Positions 25,813 to 34,244 of a stretch of DNA of 64,000 bases are shown here, piece by piece. The stretch spans positions 2,852,001 to 2,916,000 of the forward strand of contig NZ_CP013862.1 of NCBI RefSeq assembly GCF_001307805.1, written 5' to 3'. The notes below the pieces were generated by a model. The model was not told where the DNA came from and ran no database searches. It saw only the letters and a list, made by a program, of their open reading frames with translations. How positions within the stretch are numbered: the first letter of the stretch is position 1; the number at the start of each line of letters is the position of its first letter. The stretch comes from Lentibacillus amyloliquefaciens. GTDB lineage: Bacteria > Bacillota > Bacilli > Bacillales > Amphibacillaceae. The translations under genes and the position numbers were made by a program.

Positions 25813-25826
25813 ACTTAAGTTTATAA
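25807..25826. promoter_or_regulatory. Perfect 20-bp palindrome, candidate operator of psuK-psuG
   Basis: TTATAAACTTAAGTTTATAA is its own reverse complement and lies 33 nt before the psuK start. PsuK has an N-terminal DNA-binding domain, so autoregulation at this site is the obvious reading. Confidence 0.65.
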
Positions 25827-25858
25827 TATAAACAAATGTTTGAGAAGAGGTTGCTATG

Positions 25859-26944
25859 ATGAATGAACGCGAACGCAAACTTTTTCAGCTGATTAAGAAT
25901 AACCCTTACATCTCTCAGCAGGAACTGGCAGAGGCACTGGATTTATCCCGTCCGTCTGTAGCAAATCTGATTTCAGGGCTGATGAAAAAAGGGTATATTC
26001 GGGGGAAAGCATATATCCTGAACGAATTAAAGGAAGTCATTTGTATTGGCGGTGCGAATATTGACCGCAAATTTTATGCGAAAGAGCCTGTACGGGAAGG
26101 AACGTCCAACCCGGTTCGTTCTGAGCAAAATGCCGGCGGAGTGGCACGGAATATTGCTGAGAATCTCGGCAAGCTTGATGTCAATACCAAACTGCTCACT
26201 GTCAGCGGGACTGATAAAGATTGGGATTATATCCGGGAAGCATCGGCCCCATACATGAACTTGGAGGATGTGAGGCATTTCTCCGGATCGACAACCGGTT
26301 CTTACACAGCTGTTCTGGATGAATCCGGGGAACTGATTTATGGACTGGCTGATATGGAGATTTTTGATTTGATGATTCCGGAATGGATCAAAGCACAGGT
26401 ACCGGTTTTATTGCAGGCCAGATGTATTTTGGCTGATTTGAATTGTCCGAAAGAAACGCTTGCATTTTTATCCCAATTTGCTGCCGGTCATGATATACCG
26501 CTTATAATCGTGACGGTCTCGGCACCGAAAATGGATCGGCTTCCGGCTGACTTGAGCGGCCTGACGTGGCTGATTACAAACAAAGCTGAATCGGAGGCCT
26601 ATTTCCAGGGAGATTTTTCAATGCGTGAACTGGCAGATAAATGGTTGAAACTGGGTATTAAGAATGTTGTGATAACGCATGGCAAAGAAGGTGCTGTGGT
26701 TGGCAGCCAGGCTGAAGGCATCCATCATATTCCAGCCGTTGAACTGGATAAAATCATCGACGTGACTGGTGCAGGCGATGCATTCTCATCAGCTGTCACA
26801 TATGCATGGCTGAATGATGAAGTGCTTGCCAAAGTCGCTTGGACTGGAGTTGTCAACGCCACGAAGACATTAATGTCGGGTTATACTGTAAGGCCGGAAT
26901 TATCAGCGGCACAACTACAAAACGATATGGAGGAACTTTCATGA
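25859..26944 (+). CDS. psuK: Pseudouridine kinase with N-terminal winged helix
   Basis: About 361 residues. Residues 1-60 form a winged-helix DNA-binding domain ([20 protein letters not shown]). The rest is a PfkB/ribokinase-fold kinase: [17 protein letters not shown] at the start of the fold, [16 protein letters not shown], and [14 protein letters not shown] with the anion hole and catalytic Asp. It phosphorylates pseudouridine; PsuG then splits the product to uracil and ribose 5-phosphate. The stop overlaps the psuG start (ATGA). ATG 25856 and 25859 are both possible; AGAGG spacing favours the second. Confidence 0.92.
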   Translation: MNERERKLFQLIKNNPYISQQELAEALDLSRPSVANLISGLMKKGYIRGKAYILNELKEVICIGGANIDRKFYAKEPVREGTSNPVRSEQNAGGVARNIAENLGKLDVNTKLLTVSGTDKDWDYIREASAPYMNLEDVRHFSGSTTGSYTAVLDESGELIYGLADMEIFDLMIPEWIKAQVPVLLQARCILADLNCPKETLAFLSQFAAGHDIPLIIVTVSAPKMDRLPADLSGLTWLITNKAESEAYFQGDFSMRELADKWLKLGIKNVVITHGKEGAVVGSQAEGIHHIPAVELDKIIDVTGAGDAFSSAVTYAWLNDEVLAKVAWTGVVNATKTLMSGYTVRPELSAAQLQNDMEELS

Positions 26945-27855
26945 ATCAATACCTAGCGTTTTCAGAAGAAGTCAGTAAGGCAAAGGAACAAGGTAGACCG
27001 GTCGTTGCCCTCGAATCCACCATCATTTCACACGGCATGCCGTATCCGCAAAATGTGGAAACCGCCCGTGAAGTTGAACAGATTATTCGAGACCATGGTG
27101 CAGTGCCGGCAACAATTGCGATTATGGACGGAAAAATTAAAATTGGTTTGAGTGATGATGAATTGGAAAGCTTTGGCCAGGCTGAAGGTGTCGCAAAAGT
27201 GTCTCGCCGGGATCTGCCGTATATCGTGGCAACTGAGCAAAAAGGCGCGACCACCGTTGCTGCGACGATGATCTGTGCTGAACTTGCCGCTATCGAAACT
27301 TTTGTGACCGGCGGTATTGGTGGTGTTCATCGGGGTGCGGAGGCATCAATGGATATCTCAGCGGACTTGGAAGAACTGGCTAAAACAAATGTTGCAGTTA
27401 TTTGTGCAGGTGCTAAATCGATTCTTGATCTCGGCTTAACGATGGAATATCTGGAGACAAAAGGTGTCCCGGTAATCGGTTATGAAACAGATGTATTGCC
27501 GGCTTTTTATACACGAACAACCCCGTTTCCGGTTAACTTTCGGGCTGATGAACCGGATACAGTCGCCTTATCTCTTAAAGCAAAACGTGACCTCGGTCTT
27601 TCCGGCGGTGCTGTGATCGCCAACCCGATTCCAGAGGCTTATGCGTTGGCCGAGGAAGAGATATCAGCGGTCATCTCACAGGCGCTGGAAGAAGCTGAGG
27701 CAGGCGGCATAACCGGCAAAGATGTTACCCCGTTTATGCTGGCAAAAGTAAAAGAACTGACAGGCGGCAAAAGCCTTGACGCCAATATTGCACTCGTGAA
27801 GCATAACGCTCATGTTGGTGCGGATATCGCTGTGAAATTGGGTGCCATGGATTAA
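26941..27855 (+). CDS. psuG: Pseudouridine-5'-phosphate glycosidase
   Basis: 304 residues, full length for the family. Hallmarks are [51 protein letters not shown] and [13 protein letters not shown], where the active-site Lys and Mn2+-binding residues lie. The enzyme converts pseudouridine 5'-phosphate to uracil and ribose 5-phosphate in the cytosol. It is translationally coupled to psuK and closed by a terminator, so this is a complete two-gene catabolic operon. No dedicated nucleoside permease is adjacent. Confidence 0.95.
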   Translation: MNQYLAFSEEVSKAKEQGRPVVALESTIISHGMPYPQNVETAREVEQIIRDHGAVPATIAIMDGKIKIGLSDDELESFGQAEGVAKVSRRDLPYIVATEQKGATTVAATMICAELAAIETFVTGGIGGVHRGAEASMDISADLEELAKTNVAVICAGAKSILDLGLTMEYLETKGVPVIGYETDVLPAFYTRTTPFPVNFRADEPDTVALSLKAKRDLGLSGGAVIANPIPEAYALAEEEISAVISQALEEAEAGGITGKDVTPFMLAKVKELTGGKSLDANIALVKHNAHVGADIAVKLGAMD

Positions 27856-27866
27856 TACGGTTTGAT

Positions 27867-27905
27867 TAAAAAGCACGTGAGCGAGTTGCCTCATGTGCTT
27901 TTTTG
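27867..27905 (+). terminator. Terminator after psuG
   Basis: AAAAGCACGTGAG pairs with CTCATGTGCTTTT and runs into T's. Confidence 0.85.
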
Positions 27906-28039
27906 TTGTTTTTCGGGCAGGCATCCATTGCCGAACAATAAATTTGAATGATGCAGTGAATATTGAAGAAACTAGAGAAGAACACCATGGAGTTTTGTAT
28001 AAAATTTATTGGCAAATTACAGCAAAGGAGACTGAAAGA

Positions 28040-28648
28040 ATGGCAAATGTCAAATTAGCAATCGTTTACTACAGTTCAACAGGAACGAATTATAAAATGG
28101 CACAATGGGCTGAAAAAGCCGCACAGGATGCAGGAGCTGAAACAAAACTGGTAAAAGCACCTGAACTTGCACCGGAAGAGGCGATTGCATCTAATCCTTT
28201 ATGGAAAGAACATTATGAAGCAACGAAAGATGTGCCTGAAGCGAATTCGGATGATATCGAGTGGGCTGATGCCATTATATTCAGCGCCCCGACACGTTTT
28301 GGCACCCTGCCGGCGCAAATGAAGAATTTCATCGATACACAGGGCGGCCTTTGGGCAGCAGGCAAAACGATCAACAAAGTTGTAAGCTGGATGACCTCAG
28401 CACAAAATCCGCACGGCGGACAGGAAGCAACATTACTCTCGCTTTATACATCCATGATGCACTGGGGTGCTGTGATTGCAACACCGGGATACTCGGATGA
28501 TTCCATCTTTGCCGGCGGCGGTAATCCTTATGGTGCCAGTGTTTCCGTTGATCAGGACGGCAACATGGTTGAAGATGTTGAAGGAGCGGTCTCCCATCAG
28601 GCACGCCGTACGGTTGATGTTGCATCCCGTATTGTTGAAGGCAGCTGA
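28040..28648 (+). CDS. wrbA: WrbA-type NAD(P)H:quinone oxidoreductase
   Basis: 202 residues with a flavodoxin-like fold. The FMN phosphate loop is YYSSTGTNYKMAQ, and SAPTRFGTLPAQMKNFIDTQ with GGLW is the WrbA signature; GGGNPYGAS closes the site. WrbA reduces quinones by two electrons and limits redox cycling. The frame is open far upstream, but AAAGGAG at 28024-28030 places the start at ATG 28040, giving the usual length. Monocistronic with its own terminator. Confidence 0.92.
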   Translation: MANVKLAIVYYSSTGTNYKMAQWAEKAAQDAGAETKLVKAPELAPEEAIASNPLWKEHYEATKDVPEANSDDIEWADAIIFSAPTRFGTLPAQMKNFIDTQGGLWAAGKTINKVVSWMTSAQNPHGGQEATLLSLYTSMMHWGAVIATPGYSDDSIFAGGGNPYGASVSVDQDGNMVEDVEGAVSHQARRTVDVASRIVEGS

Positions 28649-28652
28649 ATAG

Positions 28653-28695
28653 TTTAAAAGCCGCAATCTCCTATCTGAGGATTGCGGCTTTTAAA
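28653..28695. terminator. Terminator after wrbA
   Basis: TTTAAAAGCCGCAATC and GATTGCGGCTTTTAAA form a perfect 16-bp stem. Confidence 0.85.
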
Positions 28696-28716
28696 CGTTA
28701 AGGGTATTTTCTGGCC

Positions 28717-28785
28717 AAATGCTCAAGTTCACAGTGAATCCGCTGAAGTTCACAATTAAATCACTAATGTTCACAATTTAAGCGG
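28717..28785. repeat. 21-nt-period repeat of GTTCACA units, locus 1
   Basis: GTTCACA occurs at 28727, 28748 and 28769, exactly 21 nt apart, each preceded by a CT(C/G)AA- or CTAAT-type segment. It ends in GCGGCCGGC. The same units occur at 37932-38040 and 53789-53870. Confidence 0.75.
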
Positions 28786-28796
28786 CCGGCACAAGC

Positions 28797-28827
28797 AAAA
28801 AAACCTGGCGTTTGCCAGGTTTTTTTA
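28797..28827. terminator. Bidirectional terminator
   Basis: AAAAAAACCTGGC and GCCAGGTTTTTTT with a 4-nt loop; serves the minus-strand monooxygenase gene. Confidence 0.9.
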
Positions 28828-28839
28828 AACCGGAAAATC

Positions 28840-29841
28840 CTATTCCATTAGCTCGCCGATAATCTCATACGAGCGGACGCGGGCTTTATGGTCATAAATC
28901 TGTGAGTTGATGATTATTTCGTCAGCTCCTGTTTCTTCAAGCAGCTTTTCCAGTCCCTGCTTTACCGTTTCTTTGGTGCCGATCAGCGTGTATGCCGAGT
29001 TGCTTGACTGTTCCACGACCGCCTTTTCCATTTCTGACCAGGCTTCATCAGGGTTCTCGATCGGCGGCTGCAGTTTCTCCGGCGTTCCGCGGCGGATGCT
29101 GAGAGTCTGCTCCTGCTGGGTTGTGGCCAAATATTTGGCTTCATCTTCTGTGTCGGCAGCAATCACATTGACACCAATCATCGCATAAGGCTTATCCATT
29201 AAGTCGGATGGTGTGAAATTCTCGCGATACATATTCATCGCCGCTACAGTATTGTCCGGTGCAAAATGACTGGCAAATGAGAATGGGAGGCCTTTTTGGG
29301 CTGACATTTGGGCACTGAAACCGCTTGAGCCGAGCAGCCAAATCGGAATCTTGAGTCCTTCGCCTGGCACACTATGAACTGCCGCGGTTCCGGCAAAGTA
29401 ATTTTCCAGTTCCTCCACTTGCATCGGATAATCCTCAACGCGCTGATTCAACGTGCGTCTAAGCGCATAAGCGGTCGCCTGATCGGTGCCTGGTGCACGG
29501 CCAAGTCCAAGGTCGATGCGGCCCGGATACAATGTTTCCAGTGTACCAAACTGTTCGGCGATAATGAGTGAAGCATGGTTTGGCAGCATGACACCGCCTG
29601 AGCCGACACGCATCTCATTGGTCGCACCGGCGATGTGTCCAATCAGTAAAGATGTGGCCGAACTGGCGATTCCCGGCATATTATGGTGCTCGGCCAGCCA
29701 GTACCGGTTGAAACCGAATTTTTCTGTGTTCTGCGCTAAATCGACGCTGTTCTTAAATGACTGTTCCGGAGTGAAGCCTTCCAGGACGGGGGCAAGATCC
29801 AGAACAGACAGTGGAATATTGTTAAATGTTTTGTTTGGCAT
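28840..29841 (-). CDS. Luciferase-like (LLM class) flavin monooxygenase
   Basis: 333 residues, TIM-barrel flavoenzyme of the bacterial luciferase-like superfamily (MsnO8/YtmO-like branch). Clear features: [13 protein letters not shown] at the first strand, [54 protein letters not shown] and [19 protein letters not shown]. These enzymes use reduced FMN and O2; the substrate is unknown. An upstream in-frame GTG overlaps the AAGGAG site, so the ATG at 29841 is taken as the start. Isolated gene with its own terminator. Confidence 0.9.
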   Translation of the reverse strand: MPNKTFNNIPLSVLDLAPVLEGFTPEQSFKNSVDLAQNTEKFGFNRYWLAEHHNMPGIASSATSLLIGHIAGATNEMRVGSGGVMLPNHASLIIAEQFGTLETLYPGRIDLGLGRAPGTDQATAYALRRTLNQRVEDYPMQVEELENYFAGTAAVHSVPGEGLKIPIWLLGSSGFSAQMSAQKGLPFSFASHFAPDNTVAAMNMYRENFTPSDLMDKPYAMIGVNVIAADTEDEAKYLATTQQEQTLSIRRGTPEKLQPPIENPDEAWSEMEKAVVEQSSNSAYTLIGTKETVKQGLEKLLEETGADEIIINSQIYDHKARVRSYEIIGELME

Positions 29842-29892
29842 ATAATTCACTCCTTAATGAAGATGATACGGCCTTCTGAACAGCAGTTCTAA

Positions 29893-30040
29893 TATTTTGC
29901 CCAGAGAACTGCACTTAATCATTATCCTGTGGTTGATGCCCGAATTGATTATATTCGTGAAAGCGGAAATGCGGCATGGCGTGATTTCGATAAACTTGGA
30001 TTGAGTAAGACACAAAAGCTTTTTTATCTACTTAGCGGCC
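29893..30040 (+). pseudogene. Coding fragment without start, truncated by a GC-rich repeat
   Basis: The frame reads AQRTALNHYPVVDARIDYIR, then ESGNAAWRDFDKLGLSKTQK and LFYLLSGP before entering the repeat. The sequence has the look of a real protein end, but there is no start and no homologue I can name. The downstream part of the open frame is repeat-derived. Confidence 0.4.
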
Positions 30041-30152
30041 CGAACACGCGGGGGGCTCCTGCGGGATTAGTGGCCAAAGTAAGACCCCGCAGAGCGGAGT
30101 TCGAGAAGCACACGGTTACCCGCGGAAAGCGAAGTGTATTTGGGCCGCGGCT
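30033..30152. repeat. GC-rich palindromic intergenic repeat (Bacillaceae type)
   Basis: Contains GGGGCTCCTGCGGGA, then ACCCCGCAGAGCGGAG (inverted CTGCGGG/CCCGCAG) and CCGCGGAAAGCGAAGTGTATTT. Sequences of this kind recur between genes in many Bacillaceae. A related AAAATACACTTCGC stretch is at 39426. Confidence 0.6.
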
Positions 30153-30294
30153 ACCATATCGACAATCTATGTGTGAAAACTTGAGAGAGTCTTGCCTGAA
30201 ATCTTGATTCACTCGTGTTTCGTTTGCCACATTGCCATGCATGCCGTATTATAGTACAATATAATACTGGAATGTGTTGAAATGAGGGATATAC

Positions 30295-31362
30295 ATGAGC
30301 AAGAAATCCATTTACGGATTGACATATGAAGCATTGCAGGATTGGCTGACAAATCATGACCAGCGTCGTTTTCGCGCTGATCAGGTGTGGAATTGGCTTT
30401 ACAAAAAGCGGATAAACGACTTTTCTGATATGAGAAACGTGAACAAAGAAACGATTGCACTGCTTGAAGAAAATTTTGTTCTCCATACGACAAAGGAAGA
30501 ACTGAGGCAGGAATCCGAGGACGGGACGATCAAGTACTTATTCAGACTGTCAGACGGTAATCTGGTTGAAACAGTTTTAATGCGATTCAATTATGGGCTG
30601 TCGGTTTGTGTAACGACTCAGGTTGGCTGCAATATCGGCTGTTCGTTCTGTGCGAGCGGATTGCTCCGGAAAAATCGTGATTTGAACAGCAGTGAAATTG
30701 TTGAACAGATCGTTAATGTGCAGAAAGATATGGATATAAAGGAAAGCGACGAGCGCGTCAGCCATATTGTTGTAATGGGGATTGGCGAGCCGTTTGATAA
30801 TTTCAATAACCTGATGGATTTCATCAATGTTGTAAATGATGACGCCGGTCTGAATATCGGTGCGCGTCACATCACAGTATCAACAAGTGGACTGGCGCAT
30901 AAGATTTATGAATGGGCTGATACTGGGACTCAAGTTAATTTGGCTATTTCTTTGCACGCGCCGAATAATGAGTTAAGAACATCGATTATGAAAATCAACC
31001 GGGCCTTTCCGATTGAAAAGCTGATGAAAGCTGTTGATTACTATCTGGAACGGGTGAATCGGCGGATCACATACGAATACATCATGCTTAAAGGCGTCAA
31101 TGACCATAAGGAGGATGCTGAAGAGTTGATTGAACTTCTGTCAGATAAACGTCACCTGTCTTATGTGAATCTGATTCCGTACAACACGGTCAGTGAGCAT
31201 GATCAGTATCAGCGCAGTGATTCGTCAACTATCCAGGCTTTCTATGAAACGCTGAAGGAAAACGGACTTAACTGCGGTGTCCGCTGGGAAAACGGTGCAG
31301 ATATTGATGCCGCATGCGGGCAGCTGAGAAGTAAACAAGTTAAAAAGGAAACTGCGGGTTAA
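30295..31362 (+). CDS. rlmN: RlmN-family radical SAM rRNA methyltransferase
   Basis: 355 residues. The radical SAM cluster motif is [11 protein letters not shown] (CxxxCxxC); [26 protein letters not shown] and [11 protein letters not shown] follow, and the C-terminal [10 protein letters not shown] holds the catalytic Cys that carries the methyl in RlmN/Cfr enzymes. RlmN methylates C2 of A2503 in 23S rRNA and A37 in some tRNAs. In Bacillus the main rlmN sits in the def-fmt-prkC region; here the gene stands alone and ends [12 protein letters not shown] instead of the usual TIRREQGHDIDA, so it may be a second paralogue. The ATG has a modest GAGGGA site. Confidence 0.88.
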   Translation: MSKKSIYGLTYEALQDWLTNHDQRRFRADQVWNWLYKKRINDFSDMRNVNKETIALLEENFVLHTTKEELRQESEDGTIKYLFRLSDGNLVETVLMRFNYGLSVCVTTQVGCNIGCSFCASGLLRKNRDLNSSEIVEQIVNVQKDMDIKESDERVSHIVVMGIGEPFDNFNNLMDFINVVNDDAGLNIGARHITVSTSGLAHKIYEWADTGTQVNLAISLHAPNNELRTSIMKINRAFPIEKLMKAVDYYLERVNRRITYEYIMLKGVNDHKEDAEELIELLSDKRHLSYVNLIPYNTVSEHDQYQRSDSSTIQAFYETLKENGLNCGVRWENGADIDAACGQLRSKQVKKETAG

Positions 31363-31365
31363 TTC

Positions 31366-31398
31366 AAAATACGTCCTGAATCAGGGCGTATTTTTTTG
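31366..31398 (+). terminator. Terminator after rlmN
   Basis: AAATACGTCCTGA and TCAGGGCGTATTT with seven T's. Confidence 0.9.
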
Positions 31399-31463
31399 TC
31401 TGCATCTACCTCACTCAATATTTTGAATTTTATAATTCGGCTCTTTGACTCTTAATTTATCCA

Positions 31464-31590
31464 TGTAAACAGATATTGTACACAAGAATACAAAAAGAAT
31501 ACATTGAGTTTACAATACCGTGTACATGTACACAAAACAATACACAAGTTGAAACGACAGTGTGTTCATTTTATGTATACAAGTAAACGG
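31464..31590. other. Candidate centromere (parC-like) of the ParMR-like pair
   Basis: A 125-bp cluster of related motifs upstream of the ParM gene: TGTAAAC, TTGTACACAAGAATACA, GAGTTTACAATA, the palindrome TGTACATGTACA (31521-31532), CAATACACAAG and GTATACAAGTAAACGG. Type II plasmid partition loci bind ParR to such iterons upstream of parM. Function is inferred from position and repetition; promoter elements must also lie in 31590-31726. Confidence 0.5.
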
Positions 31591-31726
31591 AATAAGAACA
31601 CGAAAATAGTCTCATTGCGTATTTTTCTAAAAAAGATTATCCTATTAATATAGCTAAGCTAGATTAGCAGATGAGATTTTGAACAACTTCTATTAATACA
31701 ATTATTTCATGAAAGGGGAATCTTAA

Positions 31727-32899
31727 ATGAAAGATTCAAGAATTGCAGCTGTTGATGTGGGAAATGATGCTGTTAAGGCGAACTTTGGAAAAATGGAGAA
31801 CGCGTATTACATACCAAATGTCATTGCGCGTGACATGGAGGACAGGCCGGTCATCGGTATCGAAGACCTCGATGAAAAAGACCCGCTTGATAATTTGCAT
31901 ATAAAGGTGCACTCCCCTGCTCTGGAAGAAAACAATGCGGTCTACCGTGTTGGAACCTTGGCAACGAAAACAAATAATTCAACTGAGCTTGATCAGGGCA
32001 GCAGCAAATCCGAGGAAGATCAGACATTGATCATGCTGTTTGCTTCAATTGCCTTGGATTCTGTTAGCAGCAATTCGTTTAAGAAAGGCAAAAACGACAC
32101 GATTGATGCTAACTACACGTTAGGTACCGGACTTCCGCTCAGAGAAGTGAAAGAAGGAAAAGATGTCGGCTATCGTTCCCAGCTGCTCGGAAATGTCCAC
32201 CAGGTAGAATTTTTGGTGACACCGCAATACCAGGGCATCAAAGTCAACATTAAGTTTGATGAAGTGAAAGTATACCCGGAAGGATTTGCGGCGTACGTCA
32301 ATTTGATTATGGATAATAATTTGAACGTGATTAATAAGGAATTGATTGATAAACAAATACTGATTCAGGACATCGGCGGTCTTTCAACCGATATCGCCGT
32401 TATCCGCAACAGAACGGTGGATGATGATAAGGCACAGGGCTTTCCGCTTGGCGTTGCCGAGTCTCTTGAGGAGATTCGCGAAGAAATCCGGACAAGGCAT
32501 GGGGTTGAACTGGACAGCCGGCGTGATGTCGTTGATATTATCACCCGTAAAAATGACCGCCATCATATCATGGTAAAAGGCAGCCGGACGAATATCCATG
32601 ACATTACTGATCGGATTTTAGTGGAATTGGCAAAGAAAGAATACCGGAATCTCCGTAATGTCTGGCAAAAGAATTCCCAATCGGAAATCTGCTACTTTGT
32701 CGGCGGCGGTTCTGCTGTATTGAAAGATTACATCAAATCGCTGAACAATAAACTGGACGGGTTTAATATTGATTTCTTTGAAGATGAAGAGGAAAGTATT
32801 TGGATGATGGCCAACGCGTATTACAAATTGATCATGGATTACGTTAATAAAAATACGCCGGCTGAGGCAAAGGAAAAAGCCACAACAGAAAAAAAGTAG
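31727..32899 (+). CDS. ParM/StbA-type actin-like ATPase
   Basis: 390 residues with an actin/Hsp70 nucleotide fold: phosphate-1 motif AVDVGNDAVKANF, phosphate-2 motif IQDIGGLSTDIAVI and adenosine motif CYFVGGGSAVL. It belongs to the plasmid segregation actins (ParM/StbA/Alp), which polymerise with ATP and push or pull DNA through a ParR-DNA complex. A Lys/Glu-rich tail ends the protein. GAAAGGGGAAT precedes the ATG. It is followed 9 nt later by a small ribbon-helix-helix-type protein, giving the usual parM-parR order. No plasmid replication gene is nearby, so the cassette looks chromosomal. Confidence 0.85.
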   Translation: MKDSRIAAVDVGNDAVKANFGKMENAYYIPNVIARDMEDRPVIGIEDLDEKDPLDNLHIKVHSPALEENNAVYRVGTLATKTNNSTELDQGSSKSEEDQTLIMLFASIALDSVSSNSFKKGKNDTIDANYTLGTGLPLREVKEGKDVGYRSQLLGNVHQVEFLVTPQYQGIKVNIKFDEVKVYPEGFAAYVNLIMDNNLNVINKELIDKQILIQDIGGLSTDIAVIRNRTVDDDKAQGFPLGVAESLEEIREEIRTRHGVELDSRRDVVDIITRKNDRHHIMVKGSRTNIHDITDRILVELAKKEYRNLRNVWQKNSQSEICYFVGGGSAVLKDYIKSLNNKLDGFNIDFFEDEEESIWMMANAYYKLIMDYVNKNTPAEAKEKATTEKK

Positions 32900-32908
32900 G
32901 GTGATACC

Positions 32909-33436
32909 ATGCAAGGGTCTAAAAAGAATATCGAACGCGGGCAGTCGATTACTTTCCGAATCCCGTCTGATACACCTGATTATCTGTTAAAACAGCTTCA
33001 GAAACTGAAAGAAACTGAGCGCCGGAATTTTTCCAGTCAGATTGCACAGTACGTTCTGAAGGGCGTTAATGAAACATATACTCGAGAGCGGGAAACGGTA
33101 ACAATACCGCTTCCCCGTCAACTGACAAAGGAACAGAAAAACTGGCTGAAACACGAGCATTCCGAAGCCTTGATTGGGTCAATTGTGTATCAGCTGCTGC
33201 AGGATCCGATGCGGGCAACATCGATTATGTCGACATTAAACGGCGGCCGGCCGACGATGGAAGCTGAACCATACGTTGAAGAGGAAGAACCTCTGGAGGC
33301 CTCTGAAGACAATGTGCCTGATCTGGATTCCGTTGACCTTGACCAGCTGGATGATTTGCATCAAGCAGACAATGAAGAGACAGAGGAAACGGGGGAAGAT
33401 CCGCTCGCAGATTTCTTTTCGAAAATGAATAAATGA
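32909..33436 (+). CDS. ParR-like DNA-binding adaptor
   Basis: 175 residues. The first 55, with GQSITFRIPSDTPDYLLKQL and RRNFSSQIAQYVLKGV, fit a ribbon-helix-helix fold (beta strand, then two helices) as in ParR. The middle is helical; the last 60 residues are very acidic and end PLADFFSKMNK, which could be the short peptide that docks on the actin filament. It overlaps no gene, lies 9 nt after the ParM gene and is closed by a terminator. The role is inferred from gene order and predicted fold. Confidence 0.7.
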   Translation: MQGSKKNIERGQSITFRIPSDTPDYLLKQLQKLKETERRNFSSQIAQYVLKGVNETYTRERETVTIPLPRQLTKEQKNWLKHEHSEALIGSIVYQLLQDPMRATSIMSTLNGGRPTMEAEPYVEEEEPLEASEDNVPDLDSVDLDQLDDLHQADNEETEETGEDPLADFFSKMNK

Positions 33437-33446
33437 AGCAATTGAG

Positions 33447-33484
33447 AACACTGTCCTGAACGATTTTCAGGGCAGTGTTTTTTG
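33447..33484 (+). terminator. Terminator after the ParMR-like pair
   Basis: AACACTGTCCTGA pairs with TCAGGGCAGTGTT and is followed by T's. Confidence 0.9.
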
Positions 33485-33553
33485 GTGCCAAGATGACTTT
33501 GGAATGCATAAGATGCCGGCCTCTAATTAAACTATCCATAGGAGGTAGGTATT

Positions 33554-34207
33554 ATGGAATTTGATTGGATGTGGAAAGCAGTCCTTATTGTGATTGCGGG
33601 CACGTTTCTGTTGAGAATGGCAGGCAGGAAGTCGATTTCACAGATGACGCTTCCGCAGACAGTCATCATGATTGGGATCGGTTCATTATTAATTCAGCCG
33701 GTAGCCGGGAGTAATGTCTGGGTCACGATAGCTGTTGGAGTGATTTTTATTGCAACTTTATTTATTATGGAGTACGTACAGGTAAAAGGAAACATATTTG
33801 AAAAAATCATCACAGGCAAATCAAAAGTATTGATCGAAAATGGAACCCTCAATGAAAAAAACATGAAAAAACTTCGCATGACCGTTGACCAGCTTGAAAT
33901 GAATTTGCGCATGCAGAACATAAAAAAGTTAGATGACGTGGAATGGGCTACTCTCGAACCGAATGGTCAGGTTGGCTTCAGTCTTAAAAATGACGCGCAG
34001 CCTGTCACAAAAAAAGAATTTAACCAGTTGGCTTCAGACGTTCAGGAAATCTTGAACCAGGTAAATACGAACTCGCAGATAAATCAGCTCAGAACAAAAC
34101 TTAATGATCTCAACAAACAAATTGCTGAAATGCAAACACAACGTAATATGTTTAAAGAACTTGATGAAAAAGACCCGGATGGTACCTCGCCAAAACACTT
34201 GCAGTAA
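33554..34207 (+). CDS. DUF421 (YetF-family) membrane protein
   Basis: 217 residues. Two or three N-terminal membrane helices with LLRMAGRKSISQMTLPQTVI, then the cytosolic DUF421 domain with GKSKVLIENGTLNEKNMKKL and MTVDQLEMNLRMQNI, and a coiled-coil tail. In B. subtilis YetF-type proteins sit in the spore membrane and take part in germination; others have no role assigned. AGGAGGTAGG precedes the ATG. Monocistronic. Confidence 0.85.
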   Translation: MEFDWMWKAVLIVIAGTFLLRMAGRKSISQMTLPQTVIMIGIGSLLIQPVAGSNVWVTIAVGVIFIATLFIMEYVQVKGNIFEKIITGKSKVLIENGTLNEKNMKKLRMTVDQLEMNLRMQNIKKLDDVEWATLEPNGQVGFSLKNDAQPVTKKEFNQLASDVQEILNQVNTNSQINQLRTKLNDLNKQIAEMQTQRNMFKELDEKDPDGTSPKHLQ

Positions 34208-34244
34208 TGGCGGGTCCCCAGGGCTTCTTTTAACACCGGTATAG

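Noticed and set aside
29929..30207. 92-codon frame as a complete gene
   Set aside because: Its second half is the GC-rich intergenic repeat; only the first part looks like protein and it lacks a start.
31473..31590. TGTACA-rich cluster as a CRISPR or tRNA gene
   Set aside because: Units are irregular in spacing and length, with no spacers and no cloverleaf.
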